Assembly (NCBI GenBank): GCA_907163375.1
Contig: CAJQUW010015655.1
Location: 62,001-126,000, forward strand
From: Prostheceraeus crozeri
Lineage: Eukaryota > Platyhelminthes > Polycladida > Euryleptidae
Length of the DNA stretch: 64,000 nucleotides
Reading direction: 5' to 3'
In this document: positions 45,812 through 56,571 of the stretch, in pieces
Numbering within the stretch: position 1 is the stretch's first letter
Layout of the letters: every line of letters starts with the position of its first letter
Translations under genes and position numbers: made by a program
The notes under the pieces: model-generated
Told to the model about the DNA's origin: nothing
Database searches by the model: none
The model's input: only the letters and a program-made list of their open reading frames with translations

Positions 45812-47146
45812 TTAGCCGATCCTAACCATCTTTCCATTAAGAATTTCAATAGAATATTTTGCATCTTCTAGCAATAAACCATAAGCCATCAATGAAGTTG
45901 TGGAATCTTTCTTTTCAATATTAATTGTTACATCACAACCATTTTTAATAATATCTTCAGATTGTGCACTTAAATCGAAACAGAAAATTGGATATAAATG
46001 TCTCCAATCTCCAGGAGTTAATTGTGGTTCAACTCCAAATTCTATACAAAGATTTCGATAAGAATCATATCCTTCCATAAATTGATTATTGGTATCATCG
46101 AATCTTAATGGATCAATTGGATATCGAGTTTGATTTAATGAAACTTGTAAACTTCGAATTGTATTAATATGGAAGATATTATTGTTCTTATCAAAACTTG
46201 GAGAATTATTTCTTTGAAATGTTAGTAATAAATATCTTGGGGTATTCGCAGTTCTAGTAAAATGCCAGTTAAATCTTTGTTCGGAAAAAGTTACTGAACT
46301 AGCAGTTCTCTTTAGAAAATTAACTGGAATTGGTTTGTTAGTATTTAATCTTTTTGCAATAGCTGTTTCAACCTCTAAACTAGGAGTAATATGCTTAATC
46401 CACCATTCAAGTCTATCAATTTTTAAATATGCTTTTTTCCCAGTCTTACCAAAAAAGATTAATTCATTATTTGCTGTACGATGAATTATTAATTTAAATT
46501 TTAATTGATATGATATTTTATCATAATCTAAATAACCGAATAATGGAGACAATGACCAATTTACTGTCTGTTTACTTTTTTTGTTAAATTCACGTCTTTC
46601 TTTATATGCTTCATTATTTGTTTTATTTAAATGTTTTGCAATATTTTCTACATCTTTCGCAATTCCTGCGGCATCTGTTCCAGCGTGAGTTAAATCATCA
46701 ATAATTATACCATCATTAGTATCAGGAAACCAACCTTCGATTTCATGCTTTTTATTATTTTCACCAATTGTTATAAATCTAAGCATTGTATCAATTACAC
46801 CTGGAGAATCACTTATTGTTTCTATATTTTGAGTTGCAACATCTAAATGCATTTGTGTAAATAAACTTGGGAAAAAATTATTCTCTAGTGTAATATTATC
46901 GGTATCTGGTAATGGTGTTGTAAAATTAGCATCACTATATAAAGAATATTCGCAGTGTAAAAATGAATCAGGTAAATATAAATAACTCTGCTGATTGTCA
47001 ACTTCAAAGATTAAATCTCCTCCAGTGTTTACTCTACTGGAAGATCCGGGATTCATAGCAATTCTTATATAGTCATTCTTTTTTTGATTGTAACTGGTGA
47101 ACGGAGGATCATCTAATCTAAATTTATTTTCGATAAGCGAAGACAT
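45812..47146 (-). CDS. MCP: Polinton major capsid protein candidate (double jelly-roll)
   Basis: The product is 444 residues and rich in beta-strand-type sequence with no transmembrane segment. The C-terminal part (RYPIDPLRFD, YDSYRNLC, HLYPIFCFDLSAQSED, then MAYGLLLEDAKYSIEIL) matches the conserved end of the Polinton capsid family known from invertebrate proteins annotated F54H12.2-like. It would form the hexon-like shell. It lies amid the other structural genes. Confidence rests on motif recall, since no structure search could be run. Confidence 0.68.
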   Translation of the reverse strand: MSSLIENKFRLDDPPFTSYNQKKNDYIRIAMNPGSSSRVNTGGDLIFEVDNQQSYLYLPDSFLHCEYSLYSDANFTTPLPDTDNITLENNFFPSLFTQMHLDVATQNIETISDSPGVIDTMLRFITIGENNKKHEIEGWFPDTNDGIIIDDLTHAGTDAAGIAKDVENIAKHLNKTNNEAYKERREFNKKSKQTVNWSLSPLFGYLDYDKISYQLKFKLIIHRTANNELIFFGKTGKKAYLKIDRLEWWIKHITPSLEVETAIAKRLNTNKPIPVNFLKRTASSVTFSEQRFNWHFTRTANTPRYLLLTFQRNNSPSFDKNNNIFHINTIRSLQVSLNQTRYPIDPLRFDDTNNQFMEGYDSYRNLCIEFGVEPQLTPGDWRHLYPIFCFDLSAQSEDIIKNGCDVTINIEKKDSTTSLMAYGLLLEDAKYSIEILNGKMVRIG

Positions 47147-47198
47147 TTTTATAAGAAATAATTTGACTTTTTGTTTTTCTCACAGATAGAAAAAAAAA

Positions 47199-47300
47199 TT
47201 TTACTAAAATATAATTTTTAGAATTTTACTAAATATAATTTTAGAATTTTACTAAATATAATTTTAGAATTTTACTAAATATAATTTTAGAATTTTGCTA
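47199..47300. repeat. ~23-bp AT-rich tandem repeats between capsid and minor protein genes
   Basis: AGAATTTTACTAAATATAAT recurs about four or five times, ending just inside the stop region of the next gene. It occupies the promoter side of the capsid gene. Confidence 0.7.
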
Positions 47301-47808
47301 GACCAGCTCCGCTACAGCTTTGCTGGTTAGACAGAAGGTTGCTGCTCACGCCATTACCTCTTATTTCTTCAATTGTTTTTTCATTTTGTTTACTATTACC
47401 CTCTACAGCTATGTTAGCAATTTTGTTTTTTGTTTCATCTGAAAGTTTTTTTAATTTTTTTAGTTCTTCAGAATCATTCTTGAGTTTACGAATAGCTTCT
47501 AGTTGTTTTAATTCGTTTTGTGATTTAACAGCATTTGATATTGCACTAGCTGTACTACCTATAGCAGCTGCTCCTTTTGCAGCAGATGTAATCAAATCTT
47601 TATTATTTTTAATTAAGTTAACGATACTACCAATACCAGAAAAGATGCCATCCCCTTCTTTTTGGACGGCACCTGCGGTGCCTAGGAACTTTTCTGTTCC
47701 GACTGTTTCTCTATTATCATAATGATAAACAGGATTCATACGTGGTTCATGAGCAATTTTTTGATTTGAAGCAAAATGTTTAAGATTGTGTTTATAAATT
47801 ATAGGCAT
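47287..47808 (-). CDS. Polinton minor virion protein
   Basis: The product is 173 residues. An amphipathic Gly/Ala-rich middle (FSGIGSIVNLIKNNKDLI, then AAIGSTASAISNAVKS) is followed by a charged coiled coil. This arrangement is common to small virion proteins of Polintons and adintoviruses that are compared with adenovirus pVI. It lies directly upstream of the capsid gene on the same strand. Confidence 0.55.
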   Translation of the reverse strand: MPIIYKHNLKHFASNQKIAHEPRMNPVYHYDNRETVGTEKFLGTAGAVQKEGDGIFSGIGSIVNLIKNNKDLITSAAKGAAAIGSTASAISNAVKSQNELKQLEAIRKLKNDSEELKKLKKLSDETKNKIANIAVEGNSKQNEKTIEEIRGNGVSSNLLSNQQSCSGAGLAKF

Positions 47809-47912
47809 TTTTTAGTAATAAATTTGACTTTTGGGAAAAATATAAATACGGGCGAAGCCCTGGAAGACATCTCCGTTGACCCATGAACCGATGTCCATTA
47901 TAAAAAAAATGT

Positions 47913-48086
47913 TTATTTTTTGTTCTTAACTTTTGCAGATTGCGTTTTTGGTTTAACTTTATCAGGAACCAAACCTGCATCAATCATTCTTTTTATTCTA
48001 TGATTTTCTTTCATAATATTTCTTTCTTTTATTAACTCTTCTAATTGTTTAATTCTTTTAAAATTATTAGCTCTAATTTTATCCAT
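47913..48086 (-). CDS. 57-residue Polinton protein, paralog of the start of the 278-residue protein
   Basis: A short frame begins MDKIRANNFKRIKQL and ends at a stop at 47913. It closely matches the N-terminus of the product of 56572-57408 (MDKVRADNFKRIKQL), on the opposite strand 8.5 kb away. It is basic and probably helical, and its function is unknown. It is too well kept for chance and suggests duplication within the element. Confidence 0.6.
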   Translation of the reverse strand: MDKIRANNFKRIKQLEELIKERNIMKENHRIKRMIDAGLVPDKVKPKTQSAKVKNKK

Positions 48087-48390
48087 TTTAAAATTATATA
48101 CTTTTATATACTTTCATATATTTATACTTTTCTATTTTTAAAATTATATTTATATTTTTGTATTTTTTAAATTATATTTATATTTTTTATAGGTAAAAAA
48201 TATTTAAATTAATATTTACAATACTCGTTTAAGATTTACGTTTGTGAATGGACAACAACTTCGAGATAACTTTATTAATTGCCTGTTGCACTTTATCTAT
48301 TGCGTCAAGCAGCGTGTGATGTACTTTAATTTCTCTTCTATTAACTTGCATTTTCTGCTGATTAATCTTCAACGCCGTTTTAAGAGCATT

Positions 48391-49116
48391 TTACTTAATT
48401 TTAAGAACATCTAATTGTCTTTTAACAGCATCTAACTGTTCTTTATTTTCTTTAGAGTTTTCTTGTAAATTTTTCTTTAATTCATTTTCTAAATTGATTT
48501 TAAGAGTTTTCATTTTATCAACTTTTTCATTAAGTGAGTTTACTTCATTTATTATTCTATTCATCTTTTTCATTTGTTGAGTAATTTTAGAACTCAATTC
48601 ATCAACACTTTTTTGGAATGTAGTTTGTAACTGTTTTAAATTTTTTTTAATTCTTTCAGGTAGTTTTTCTATTTCATCTTCTAATTGTTCTTTTAACATT
48701 TTTATCTGATGTTTATTTTTAATTACAGCAGATTTTAAATTTATAGAAAGTAATATTAAAATTTTTGATTGTTCAGAAATTTTTTTAAAAAGTTTTGCTA
48801 TATCTGCTTCTAGCTCTCTATCCTTTTTATCAAGTTTTAATAATTTTTCGTTTAATGATTTATCATTAAGTTTAAGCAACTTTAATTCATTCATCAGTGG
48901 AACCAAAACATCGTTTATATATTTTTCTTTTAATTCATTGATTTGCGTATCAACATATTGTTTATTTGTTAACTCTGTATTTTGTTGTGGAAGAATAGAA
49001 AGATGCAATGGACCAGATAAAACGTCTCCAGTTTTCATGATATAATTTTCTATCTCTATTTCTAATTCACGATTATTCGGGATATATGCACCTCCACCAA
49101 CATTTGGTAACATCAT
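48391..49116 (-). CDS. Polinton coiled-coil, fiber-like protein
   Basis: The product is 241 residues. The N-terminus reads MMLPNVGGGAYIPNN, followed by MKTGDVLSGPLHL and ELTNKQYVDTQI. That last pattern resembles the head of phage and viral tail-fiber repeats (MTGPLxL...KxYVD). The remaining ~180 residues are a long coiled coil. A trimeric attachment fiber is a reasonable inference. It is the first minus-strand gene from the divergent centre at about 49.2 kb. Confidence 0.5.
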   Translation of the reverse strand: MMLPNVGGGAYIPNNRELEIEIENYIMKTGDVLSGPLHLSILPQQNTELTNKQYVDTQINELKEKYINDVLVPLMNELKLLKLNDKSLNEKLLKLDKKDRELEADIAKLFKKISEQSKILILLSINLKSAVIKNKHQIKMLKEQLEDEIEKLPERIKKNLKQLQTTFQKSVDELSSKITQQMKKMNRIINEVNSLNEKVDKMKTLKINLENELKKNLQENSKENKEQLDAVKRQLDVLKIK

Positions 49117-49273
49117 TTTTAAACAATAAAAATAAAATTTTTTTCTGATTATAAAAAATACATAAATTATAAAAAATAAAATTTTTCCTAATAAAAAAAA
49201 AAAAATGGAAATGACTCAAATTTGTCAAGTTTGCAATATGCGTTTTTTAAATCAAACACTATTATAATCTCAT
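49117..49273. promoter_or_regulatory. Divergent intergenic region of the Polinton
   Basis: It separates the minus-strand structural block from the plus-strand replication block. It is very A+T-rich, with A runs, and is the likely site of two opposed promoters. No specific factor site is recognised. Confidence 0.35.
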
Positions 49274-50059
49274 ATGAAAAACACACCATGTGGTATGCAT
49301 ATGAATCAATTACAACCTAATAATATACAACCTAATAATATTCAACCTAATAATATTCAGAATAATATTCAACCTAATAATAGTATTCAGTATAATAATA
49401 TTCAATCAGAGCAACCATTACAAAGATTAAAGCATTTATTTATTTCAGATAAAGAACAAAATCTTTATACTGCTAGAATAAATACACCTAGGCAAAATAC
49501 TGCTAGAATAAATACACCTAGGCAAAATAATAATAATTATTTAGCACAAAATAATAATGTAGCACAAAATAATCCTTTTGTTCAAAATAATCCTTTTGTT
49601 CAAAATAATAATGTAGCACAAAATAATTATATTGATAAAAATCAATTTGTTGAAAGTAATAACAAAAAAATATGTTCCGGATGTAATAAAAATATAACAT
49701 CAAAAAATTTTGCACGTCATTTAAAATTATGCGAACAACCAGAAGAGGTTAAAAAAAATAAAAAAGATAAATTAAAAGATCAGTTATGTCGTAATTGTAA
49801 TAAATATTTTACAATTCAAGGAATTACTAATCATTATAATTCTTGTATAAGTTCTACAAGACAATGTACAAGTTGTCAAATTACTAAACCTAAGACAGAG
49901 TTTTATGATAGTAAATATCAGTGTAAGGATTGTTTAAAAGAAAAAGTTAAATGTAGAGGTTGTCAAAAAATTATATTAAAGAAAAATTTTCAGCGACATG
50001 TAACACTATGTCCAAAACTTAATCAACATAATAATCAACATAATAATAATTTATATTAG
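49274..50059 (+). CDS. Polinton zinc-finger-like protein
   Basis: The product is 261 residues. The N-terminal half is low-complexity Asn/Gln repeats (QPNNIQPNNIQ, VAQNNPFVQNN). The C-terminal half has at least three Cys/His clusters: CSGCNKNITSKNFARHLKLC, then CRNCNKYFT...HYNSC, a CTSC/CKDC pair and CRGC...HVTLC. Nucleic-acid binding is plausible. No family name could be assigned. Confidence 0.55.
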   Translation: MKNTPCGMHMNQLQPNNIQPNNIQPNNIQNNIQPNNSIQYNNIQSEQPLQRLKHLFISDKEQNLYTARINTPRQNTARINTPRQNNNNYLAQNNNVAQNNPFVQNNPFVQNNNVAQNNYIDKNQFVESNNKKICSGCNKNITSKNFARHLKLCEQPEEVKKNKKDKLKDQLCRNCNKYFTIQGITNHYNSCISSTRQCTSCQITKPKTEFYDSKYQCKDCLKEKVKCRGCQKIILKKNFQRHVTLCPKLNQHNNQHNNNLY

Positions 50060-50137
50060 TATTTCAACTAAAATAGTTGTATTTCAACTAAAATAGTTGT
50101 ATTTCAACTAAATAGTTGTATTTCAACTAAAATAATC
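50059..50137. repeat. ~20-bp tandem repeats with an inner palindrome
   Basis: GTATTTCAACTAAAATAGTT recurs four times just after the zinc-finger gene. The inner AACTAAAATAGTT can form a small hairpin, so it may serve as a 3' end signal. Confidence 0.7.
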
Positions 50138-50373
50138 TTATATATATTAAAATATTATTTTTTTATAAAGAATAAAATATTATTTTATTAAAATATTCTT
50201 AAGCATTCCGGAAGAGAGGAGAGGTTCGGAACATACTTCTTTTGAGTATAGGAACAAAAAGTCCGACACATTCCGGAGGTTCTACAGAGGTTAAAAACAC
50301 TCATAAGAGTGTAAGAATGCGAGTCCGGAATTAAAAAATAATAATTCCTAAATTTTTATTTTAAAAATATTAA
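50138..50373. other. Polinton intergenic region with GC-richer palindromes
   Basis: No gene was found. It contains CATTCCGGAAG, GGTTCGGAAC and CACTCATAAGAGTG-type palindromes in otherwise AT-rich DNA, members of the element's dispersed hairpin motifs. Confidence 0.5.
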
Positions 50374-51914
50374 ATGAATAAAAACGAAAATTTGGAAGAT
50401 TTATATTCACCGGTTATAATTAAAAGTAATAAAAGTAATAAAAGTAATCTAAGTCGTCATAAATCTCTTAATGCAATAAACGAAATAATAAATAATTATA
50501 TGAATAACACTGAGTTTCAAGATACACTAACCCCTCAAGATCCGAATCTCAAAGATATAAATAATATTGTAGAAAATCCTATATATAATACTAAATATAA
50601 TAATAATATAGATAAAAATATATATAATAATATAGATAAAAATATATATAATAATATAGATAAAAAATATTTAGAGACACTACCCCCTAATTCATCTCTT
50701 AATAAAAAAATACCACAATCAGATCTTACACGTCTTTGGAATTTTTTAAAATTTCATTGTATAAAAATATTGTTAGCATGTATTTTAATATTTTTTATTT
50801 ATCATCTTGTTATATGTATTGGAAATCAATGGGGTTACTTTCTAACAGAGGAACAAAGGAGAATAATTTTTTATAACCAAGAAAAAAAAACTTTTGAAGG
50901 ATGGAAGACTGAGGAAGATAAGATTAAGGATAAAACTAATAATAAAAATATTAAACAAGGTAAAATGTATCAAGAAAATTTACATTTCATTGTTTACGGT
51001 AAAACTGGAAGTGGTAAGACTACGTTTATTAAAAAATATATAAACCAATATTATAAGGATGAAACAAAAGTACATATTTTTTGTATGCATACTTCTGAAT
51101 GGCCAACTTTTACAAACGTCTATAATGATAAACAATTAGATGAGTTACAAGATATGGAAAGTTTTGCTGGTACACCTGAAAATAAATCTTTATTAATTTT
51201 AGATGATGTTGCAAGTTTATCAAAACAAAAAGTATGTCAGAAATATTTACAAAAGGAAGACATCAAAATATTCAAATAGTTGTATTAGCTCATAAAGCTT
51301 GTGATGTAGATAATAAGATTAGAGAAAACATTCAAACATTTTTTACAACTACACAAAATAATGCAGCATTCTTTAATGATATTAATAAAAATTATAAAAT
51401 GAATATGCCTTTATCATATTATACACATCATAAATATGGAATAATACGTGTTGACACCATAAGTGGACATATGCAAGTATATGATAAAGATTTAAATATA
51501 TTAGTAGATACCGAACATGAAATCTATAATAACTCTCAAGATTTTGATATTAGAATGTATGCAAATACAAAACATTTATCAAATCAAGTTATAGAACAAA
51601 TAATTATCTTTTTAGAGTCTGAAGCAAAAGTACCACTAAAAATTATTCCTGATACATTTTATTTTTATTTTGATCATTATTTAAATGCAAAATTTGGTAT
51701 ACCAATACCAAAAAGATTACAAGATAATGAAACATTAAACTATTTAAAAATTGCAATAAATGATGTTAGAAACGCTTTAAGAAAAGCAACACCAATAATA
51801 TCTGATGTTAAATCTACATTTTCTGATGCCAAATCTACATTTGTTGAAGCCAAAAAAACTTTTAATGATATAAAACCATTAATAAATGGTGTAAGTGAAA
51901 TACTTAATAATTAA
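50374..51914 (+). pseudogene. ATP: Polinton packaging-ATPase-like gene 1, with membrane segment (looks broken)
   Basis: The region encodes a P-loop ATPase of the FtsK-HerA (A32-like) group. It has Walker A (YGKTGSGKTT), Walker B (LLILDDVA) and a later VVLAHK sensor-like segment. Ahead of the P-loop are an Asn-rich, low-complexity region and a clear membrane segment (ILLACILIFFIYHLVICIG). The C-terminal part includes a repeated SDVKSTF/SDAKSTF helix. As sequenced the gene looks broken, with about one break. A second ATPase lies at 58389-59176. Confidence 0.7.
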
Positions 51915-52057
51915 ACAAATTTATCATAATCAAACCGAAGGTCCTAGGGCTTCGCACGATTTTGCAGATATATTAGTATTTTTTTCTCTAAAAATTAAAA
52001 CAAAAATTTTTTTTTAAAAAAAACTAAAACACAAATTTTTTCTTTAAAAAATAAAAA

Positions 52058-55000
52058 ATGAAAAAATTTTATTGTGTCTTATGTGAAAAAAAATTGCAAA
52101 CAAAAAGAAGTTATCAATCTCATCTACAAAGTAAAATGCATTTACAAAATGTAGAACGAGTTGATGAAGGAAATATATTAAAATTAAATAGTTATAAAAA
52201 CTATCTAGAAACATTGCCTACTGATATAAAAGTTAAAAAAATGTTTGATGATTATTCACATTCGGAATATAAAAAATTTTTTAATAGTGAAGATGAAGCC
52301 GTAACAGATATAAAATATTTATTTAGCGATACTGATGAATTTAACGAAATAGATGAATTTGATGAAGCCGTAACAGATATAAAATATTTATTTAATGAAT
52401 CGGTTGAATCGGTTGAATATAATGAAACCGATAAAACTTTTTCTGATATTCTAACCAACTTTTATAATATATTTAAGAAATCTTTCAAATGTTATATGAA
52501 TGTAGAAGTACTTTATACAAAAAATGGACCTGATGGAATTCCTGAAGAAATAATACAAGGACATTTTACAAATTCGCAAGAAATTCATAATGTAAATGAT
52601 ATACAACCCATATTTGAATCGATGATACTTAAATTAGAAAATTGTATAATTGAAGCCCAGTTACGTGAATCTGGTTGGAGATTTGTTAAAATAATATCTA
52701 AGAAAATAGTAATTGATAAATATAAAAATAATACTGGTGGTAGTTATGTTCCTTTACCTTTCAGTTCACCTCAATTAATCAACATAAAAAATGAAGATAA
52801 TTATTGTTTTCTGTGGAGTATTATAGCACATTTACATCCTGCAAAATATCATAAAGAAAGACTAAGTCATTACAATAAAGAAGAATACATAAGTGAATTT
52901 GATCTTTCTGATGGCTTAGATGAATTTCCATATGATTATAATAGGTTACTAAAGTTTCATAAAAAGAATAAAAATTTAATTGAAGTAAATGTTTTTGAAT
53001 TAAATGTGAATTATGTTTCTATTGGTAAAATTACTCCACTTTACTCAGATTCAAAAAAATTTTATTTGAATAGTAAAAATTTATGCCAATCAGAAATAGT
53101 ATATAATGATAGAGGAAATTACATGCATCATAATATTTTTTACCAAGGAAATATAATATGTACTGAAAAATTTGAACTTGTTAAAACACTATCACCAATA
53201 ATGATTAATCATAATAATTATAAAGGACGTACTGATGATTATAATTACAAATATTCATCTTTATCTTCAGAATACCAACAAAAATTAGAAAATTTAAATA
53301 AAAGTTTACAAAAATGTAAAATAGATTATCAACAACAAACAAAAATGTTACTACAAGAATATGGCCATAAATATCAAAATAAGATAGAAACAATTCAAAA
53401 ATTAAATGAAGAAAATAATAAAGAATTAAATAATGAAGAAAATGAAACCAAACAAAAAATAAATGAATCTTTAAAAAAATGTCTACAACAATATAAAGAA
53501 CAATATGATAAAGAATATAGTTATCAGTTACAAATATTAAATCAAAATTATTATCAAAATACATTTAATCTTACAAATGAAATTAATGAAACACATGAAA
53601 TATATAAAGATGAATTTGAAAAACTAGAACAGTCAAAACAACCAGCACAAGCGAATATATTATATTATCAGGGACATTTTATATTGTGTAAAGATGTTTC
53701 TATATTTACAAAAACTTCAGATAATAAAAATTTTCCTTGTCTTCAATGTATGACAAGTTTTAGAACTTTAGAAGAAATGAATAGACATTTGGAGAATTGT
53801 CAACAAAACGAAGCAGTTCAAAATACTTTTCCAAAAGATGATTATTTAGAATATAATAAATGGTATTTTAAAAATAAAGTACCCTTTACTATTTATTGTG
53901 ATTTTGAAGCATATAATGTTAATATGACACAAAATCGAACGGAAAGTTCCAGGGCTTCACCCGATTCTGAAAATTATAATTCTGAAAAAAGTGCGCCTGG
54001 AAAAAGTGCGCCTGGAAAAAGTTCAACTGAACAAAGTAAAGAAAAATATTTATTTGAACAAAAACCATTATGTTGGGGAATGTACATTCATTCGAATTAT
54101 CCTGAATTATTTAAATCAGAATATTTACAATACTATGGTGAAGATAGTTCAGAAATGTTTACAAAGAAAGTAGAAGAATTACAAGGACGTTTTTCACAAT
54201 TGCTTGAAACAAATAAACCAATGATACCATTAACGGATGAAGAAAGAAAAGAATTTTATGATGAAATAAATTGTTATTACTGTGGAAAAGGTTTTACAAA
54301 TAAATATAAAACTGGCAGAGGTAGATATATTGATAAAGTAAAAGATCATGATCATCTAAATGGATTATATAGAGGTGCAGCACATAATTCTTGTAATCTT
54401 AATGCTAACAAATTTAAATATAACTTTGTTCCTTTATATTTCTATAATGGTTCTAAATATGACTTCCATCTAGTAATGAAAGATTTATTTTCATCTGAAA
54501 AATTACATCAACAAAAAATAAATGTACTATGTAAACAAGAAGAAGAATATTTTTCAATGCAATTAGGTTGTATTAGAATTTTAGATGCATTTAGATTTTT
54601 TACTCCTTATTCATTAGATGTTATGGGAAAAACTTTGAAACCTGAACAATGTAAAATATTAAATAAATATAATTTAAAACCTTTAAAAGGAATATTTCCG
54701 TATGAGTACATAACTGGAGATTTTAATTCTGTGAATAAAATTATGGAAGAAGAACAACTTCCTCCAATAAATAAATTTAAATCAACATTAAAACAATCAC
54801 AATTATCAGACGAAGACTATGCAGAAGCTGAAAAAAATTGGAGAGAGTTAAATTGTAAAACAATGTATGATTATACAATGAAATATCTAGAGATAGATGT
54901 ATTAATACTAGCTGATCTTTTTGAAAACTTTCGTGATATGTGTTTAGAATATTACGGAATAGATCCATGTTATTGTTATTCTACACCAGGTTTAACATGG

Positions 55001-56494
55001 TTAGCAGGATTAAAACATACAAATGTTAAACTTAAACATTATAAAGAAAATACATATGATAAATTATTATTTTTTGAATCTGGAATTAGAGGTGGAGTTT
55101 CATCAGTTTTAGGTAATAGATATGTTAAATGTTATAATAAGAAAGTAAATCCACAAGAATATGGAATAATGAAACCTTTATCTCCAGAAGAAAAAGAAAA
55201 AATATTAGAAATTTTTCGAACGAAACGAGAAGGAGTAGAACGTGAAAATGCAATTGATGAATTCATGAGAGAAAACTATTTATTATATTATGATTTTAAT
55301 AGCTTATATTCTTCTTGCATGATACAAGAATTACCAACAGGTGAAATGACATGGTGTAATAATCTTGTTTATCAAAGAACATATGATGGTGAAAATAATT
55401 TTGGTTATGTATATGAAGTTGATTTAGTATATCCTGATTATATAAAAGAAGCAATAAAATATTATCCTTTCTGTCCAGAAAACAAAATTCCCAATATAGA
55501 AGATTTTTCAGATTATCAAAAATCTATAATTCCGAAAAAATACAGACCAACAAAAAAACTTATGTTAACACAAGGTAATAAAGGAAAGTATGTTGTTGAA
55601 GGAAGAATGCTAGATTGGTATTTAAATCATGGCATGATTCTCACCAAAATACATCGAAAACTAGAGTATAGAAAATCTAAATGGTTAAAAAATTATATAG
55701 AGTTCAATATTGAAAAACGTAAAATAGCTAAAAGAAATAAAGATGATTTTGGAAACGTTTTCTTCAAATTAATGAATAATGCATTTTATGGTAAGACTTT
55801 AGAAAATGTGCGTAATAGACAAAATATTGAAATAGTTTATGATAGAGATAGATTTCAAAATTTAACAAGGAAACCTACATATAAAAGAACTACTAGATTC
55901 AGTGATGAACTTTGTGCTGTTCATCTAAGAAGAAGCATTGTAAAACATGATAAGTTTAATTTCATTGGTTTCACTATATTAGAATTAGCTAAACTATTTA
56001 TGTATAGTTTTATATATGATTATTTAGCACCTGCTTATGGCAAAAACTATAAATTACTCTTTACAGATACCGATTCTATTTTCTTAGAATTAACAGTACC
56101 ATATGGTTCTTCACTTGATGAAGAAATTAATAAAATAAAAGATATCATTCATCCTTCTGATTTATGTAAAGTAAAAGATGAATTAGAAGGAAATGAAGAT
56201 TTCATAACAGAAGCTATATTTTTAAAATCTAAATGTTACTGTTATGATACAACTAAAAATATTAAAACACATAAAACATTAAAAGGAATTTCAAAGGCAT
56301 CAGTGGCTAATCAAATAACATTTCAAGATTATAAAAATGCATTATTTAATAATGAAATAAAAACAGCATGTAATTATAGACTTAATTCAAAAAAACATAA
56401 AATGTATTTAAAAGAAGAACATAAATTAGCATTAGATCCATTTGATGATAAAAGAAAAATTTTACCTGATGGAATAACTACTTTACCTTTTTAA
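52058..56494 (+). CDS. PolB: Polinton protein-primed family B DNA polymerase
   Basis: This is one frame of 1478 codons. It opens with a C2H2-like finger (CVLCEKKL...HLQSKMH). The 3'-5' exonuclease motif is near residue 612 (IYCDFEAYN). The polymerase motifs are DFNSLYSS near 1080, LMNNAFYGK near 1240 and FTDTDSIF near 1335. An H-N-H-like HDHLNGLYRGAAHNSCN stretch before the polymerase core and a CFLWSI segment near 250 are usual in Polinton PolB. It would copy the linear element from protein-primed ends. A short Ser-rich insert (about 630-660) contains one of the element's hairpin motifs. Confidence 0.93.
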   Translation: MKKFYCVLCEKKLQTKRSYQSHLQSKMHLQNVERVDEGNILKLNSYKNYLETLPTDIKVKKMFDDYSHSEYKKFFNSEDEAVTDIKYLFSDTDEFNEIDEFDEAVTDIKYLFNESVESVEYNETDKTFSDILTNFYNIFKKSFKCYMNVEVLYTKNGPDGIPEEIIQGHFTNSQEIHNVNDIQPIFESMILKLENCIIEAQLRESGWRFVKIISKKIVIDKYKNNTGGSYVPLPFSSPQLINIKNEDNYCFLWSIIAHLHPAKYHKERLSHYNKEEYISEFDLSDGLDEFPYDYNRLLKFHKKNKNLIEVNVFELNVNYVSIGKITPLYSDSKKFYLNSKNLCQSEIVYNDRGNYMHHNIFYQGNIICTEKFELVKTLSPIMINHNNYKGRTDDYNYKYSSLSSEYQQKLENLNKSLQKCKIDYQQQTKMLLQEYGHKYQNKIETIQKLNEENNKELNNEENETKQKINESLKKCLQQYKEQYDKEYSYQLQILNQNYYQNTFNLTNEINETHEIYKDEFEKLEQSKQPAQANILYYQGHFILCKDVSIFTKTSDNKNFPCLQCMTSFRTLEEMNRHLENCQQNEAVQNTFPKDDYLEYNKWYFKNKVPFTIYCDFEAYNVNMTQNRTESSRASPDSENYNSEKSAPGKSAPGKSSTEQSKEKYLFEQKPLCWGMYIHSNYPELFKSEYLQYYGEDSSEMFTKKVEELQGRFSQLLETNKPMIPLTDEERKEFYDEINCYYCGKGFTNKYKTGRGRYIDKVKDHDHLNGLYRGAAHNSCNLNANKFKYNFVPLYFYNGSKYDFHLVMKDLFSSEKLHQQKINVLCKQEEEYFSMQLGCIRILDAFRFFTPYSLDVMGKTLKPEQCKILNKYNLKPLKGIFPYEYITGDFNSVNKIMEEEQLPPINKFKSTLKQSQLSDEDYAEAEKNWRELNCKTMYDYTMKYLEIDVLILADLFENFRDMCLEYYGIDPCYCYSTPGLTWLAGLKHTNVKLKHYKENTYDKLLFFESGIRGGVSSVLGNRYVKCYNKKVNPQEYGIMKPLSPEEKEKILEIFRTKREGVERENAIDEFMRENYLLYYDFNSLYSSCMIQELPTGEMTWCNNLVYQRTYDGENNFGYVYEVDLVYPDYIKEAIKYYPFCPENKIPNIEDFSDYQKSIIPKKYRPTKKLMLTQGNKGKYVVEGRMLDWYLNHGMILTKIHRKLEYRKSKWLKNYIEFNIEKRKIAKRNKDDFGNVFFKLMNNAFYGKTLENVRNRQNIEIVYDRDRFQNLTRKPTYKRTTRFSDELCAVHLRRSIVKHDKFNFIGFTILELAKLFMYSFIYDYLAPAYGKNYKLLFTDTDSIFLELTVPYGSSLDEEINKIKDIIHPSDLCKVKDELEGNEDFITEAIFLKSKCYCYDTTKNIKTHKTLKGISKASVANQITFQDYKNALFNNEIKTACNYRLNSKKHKMYLKEEHKLALDPFDDKRKILPDGITTLPF

Positions 56495-56571
56495 TTTTCT
56501 AATTTCTATTTTCTAAGTATAACAATATAACAATATAAAAATATAAAATATTATAAAATTATCATATAAAA

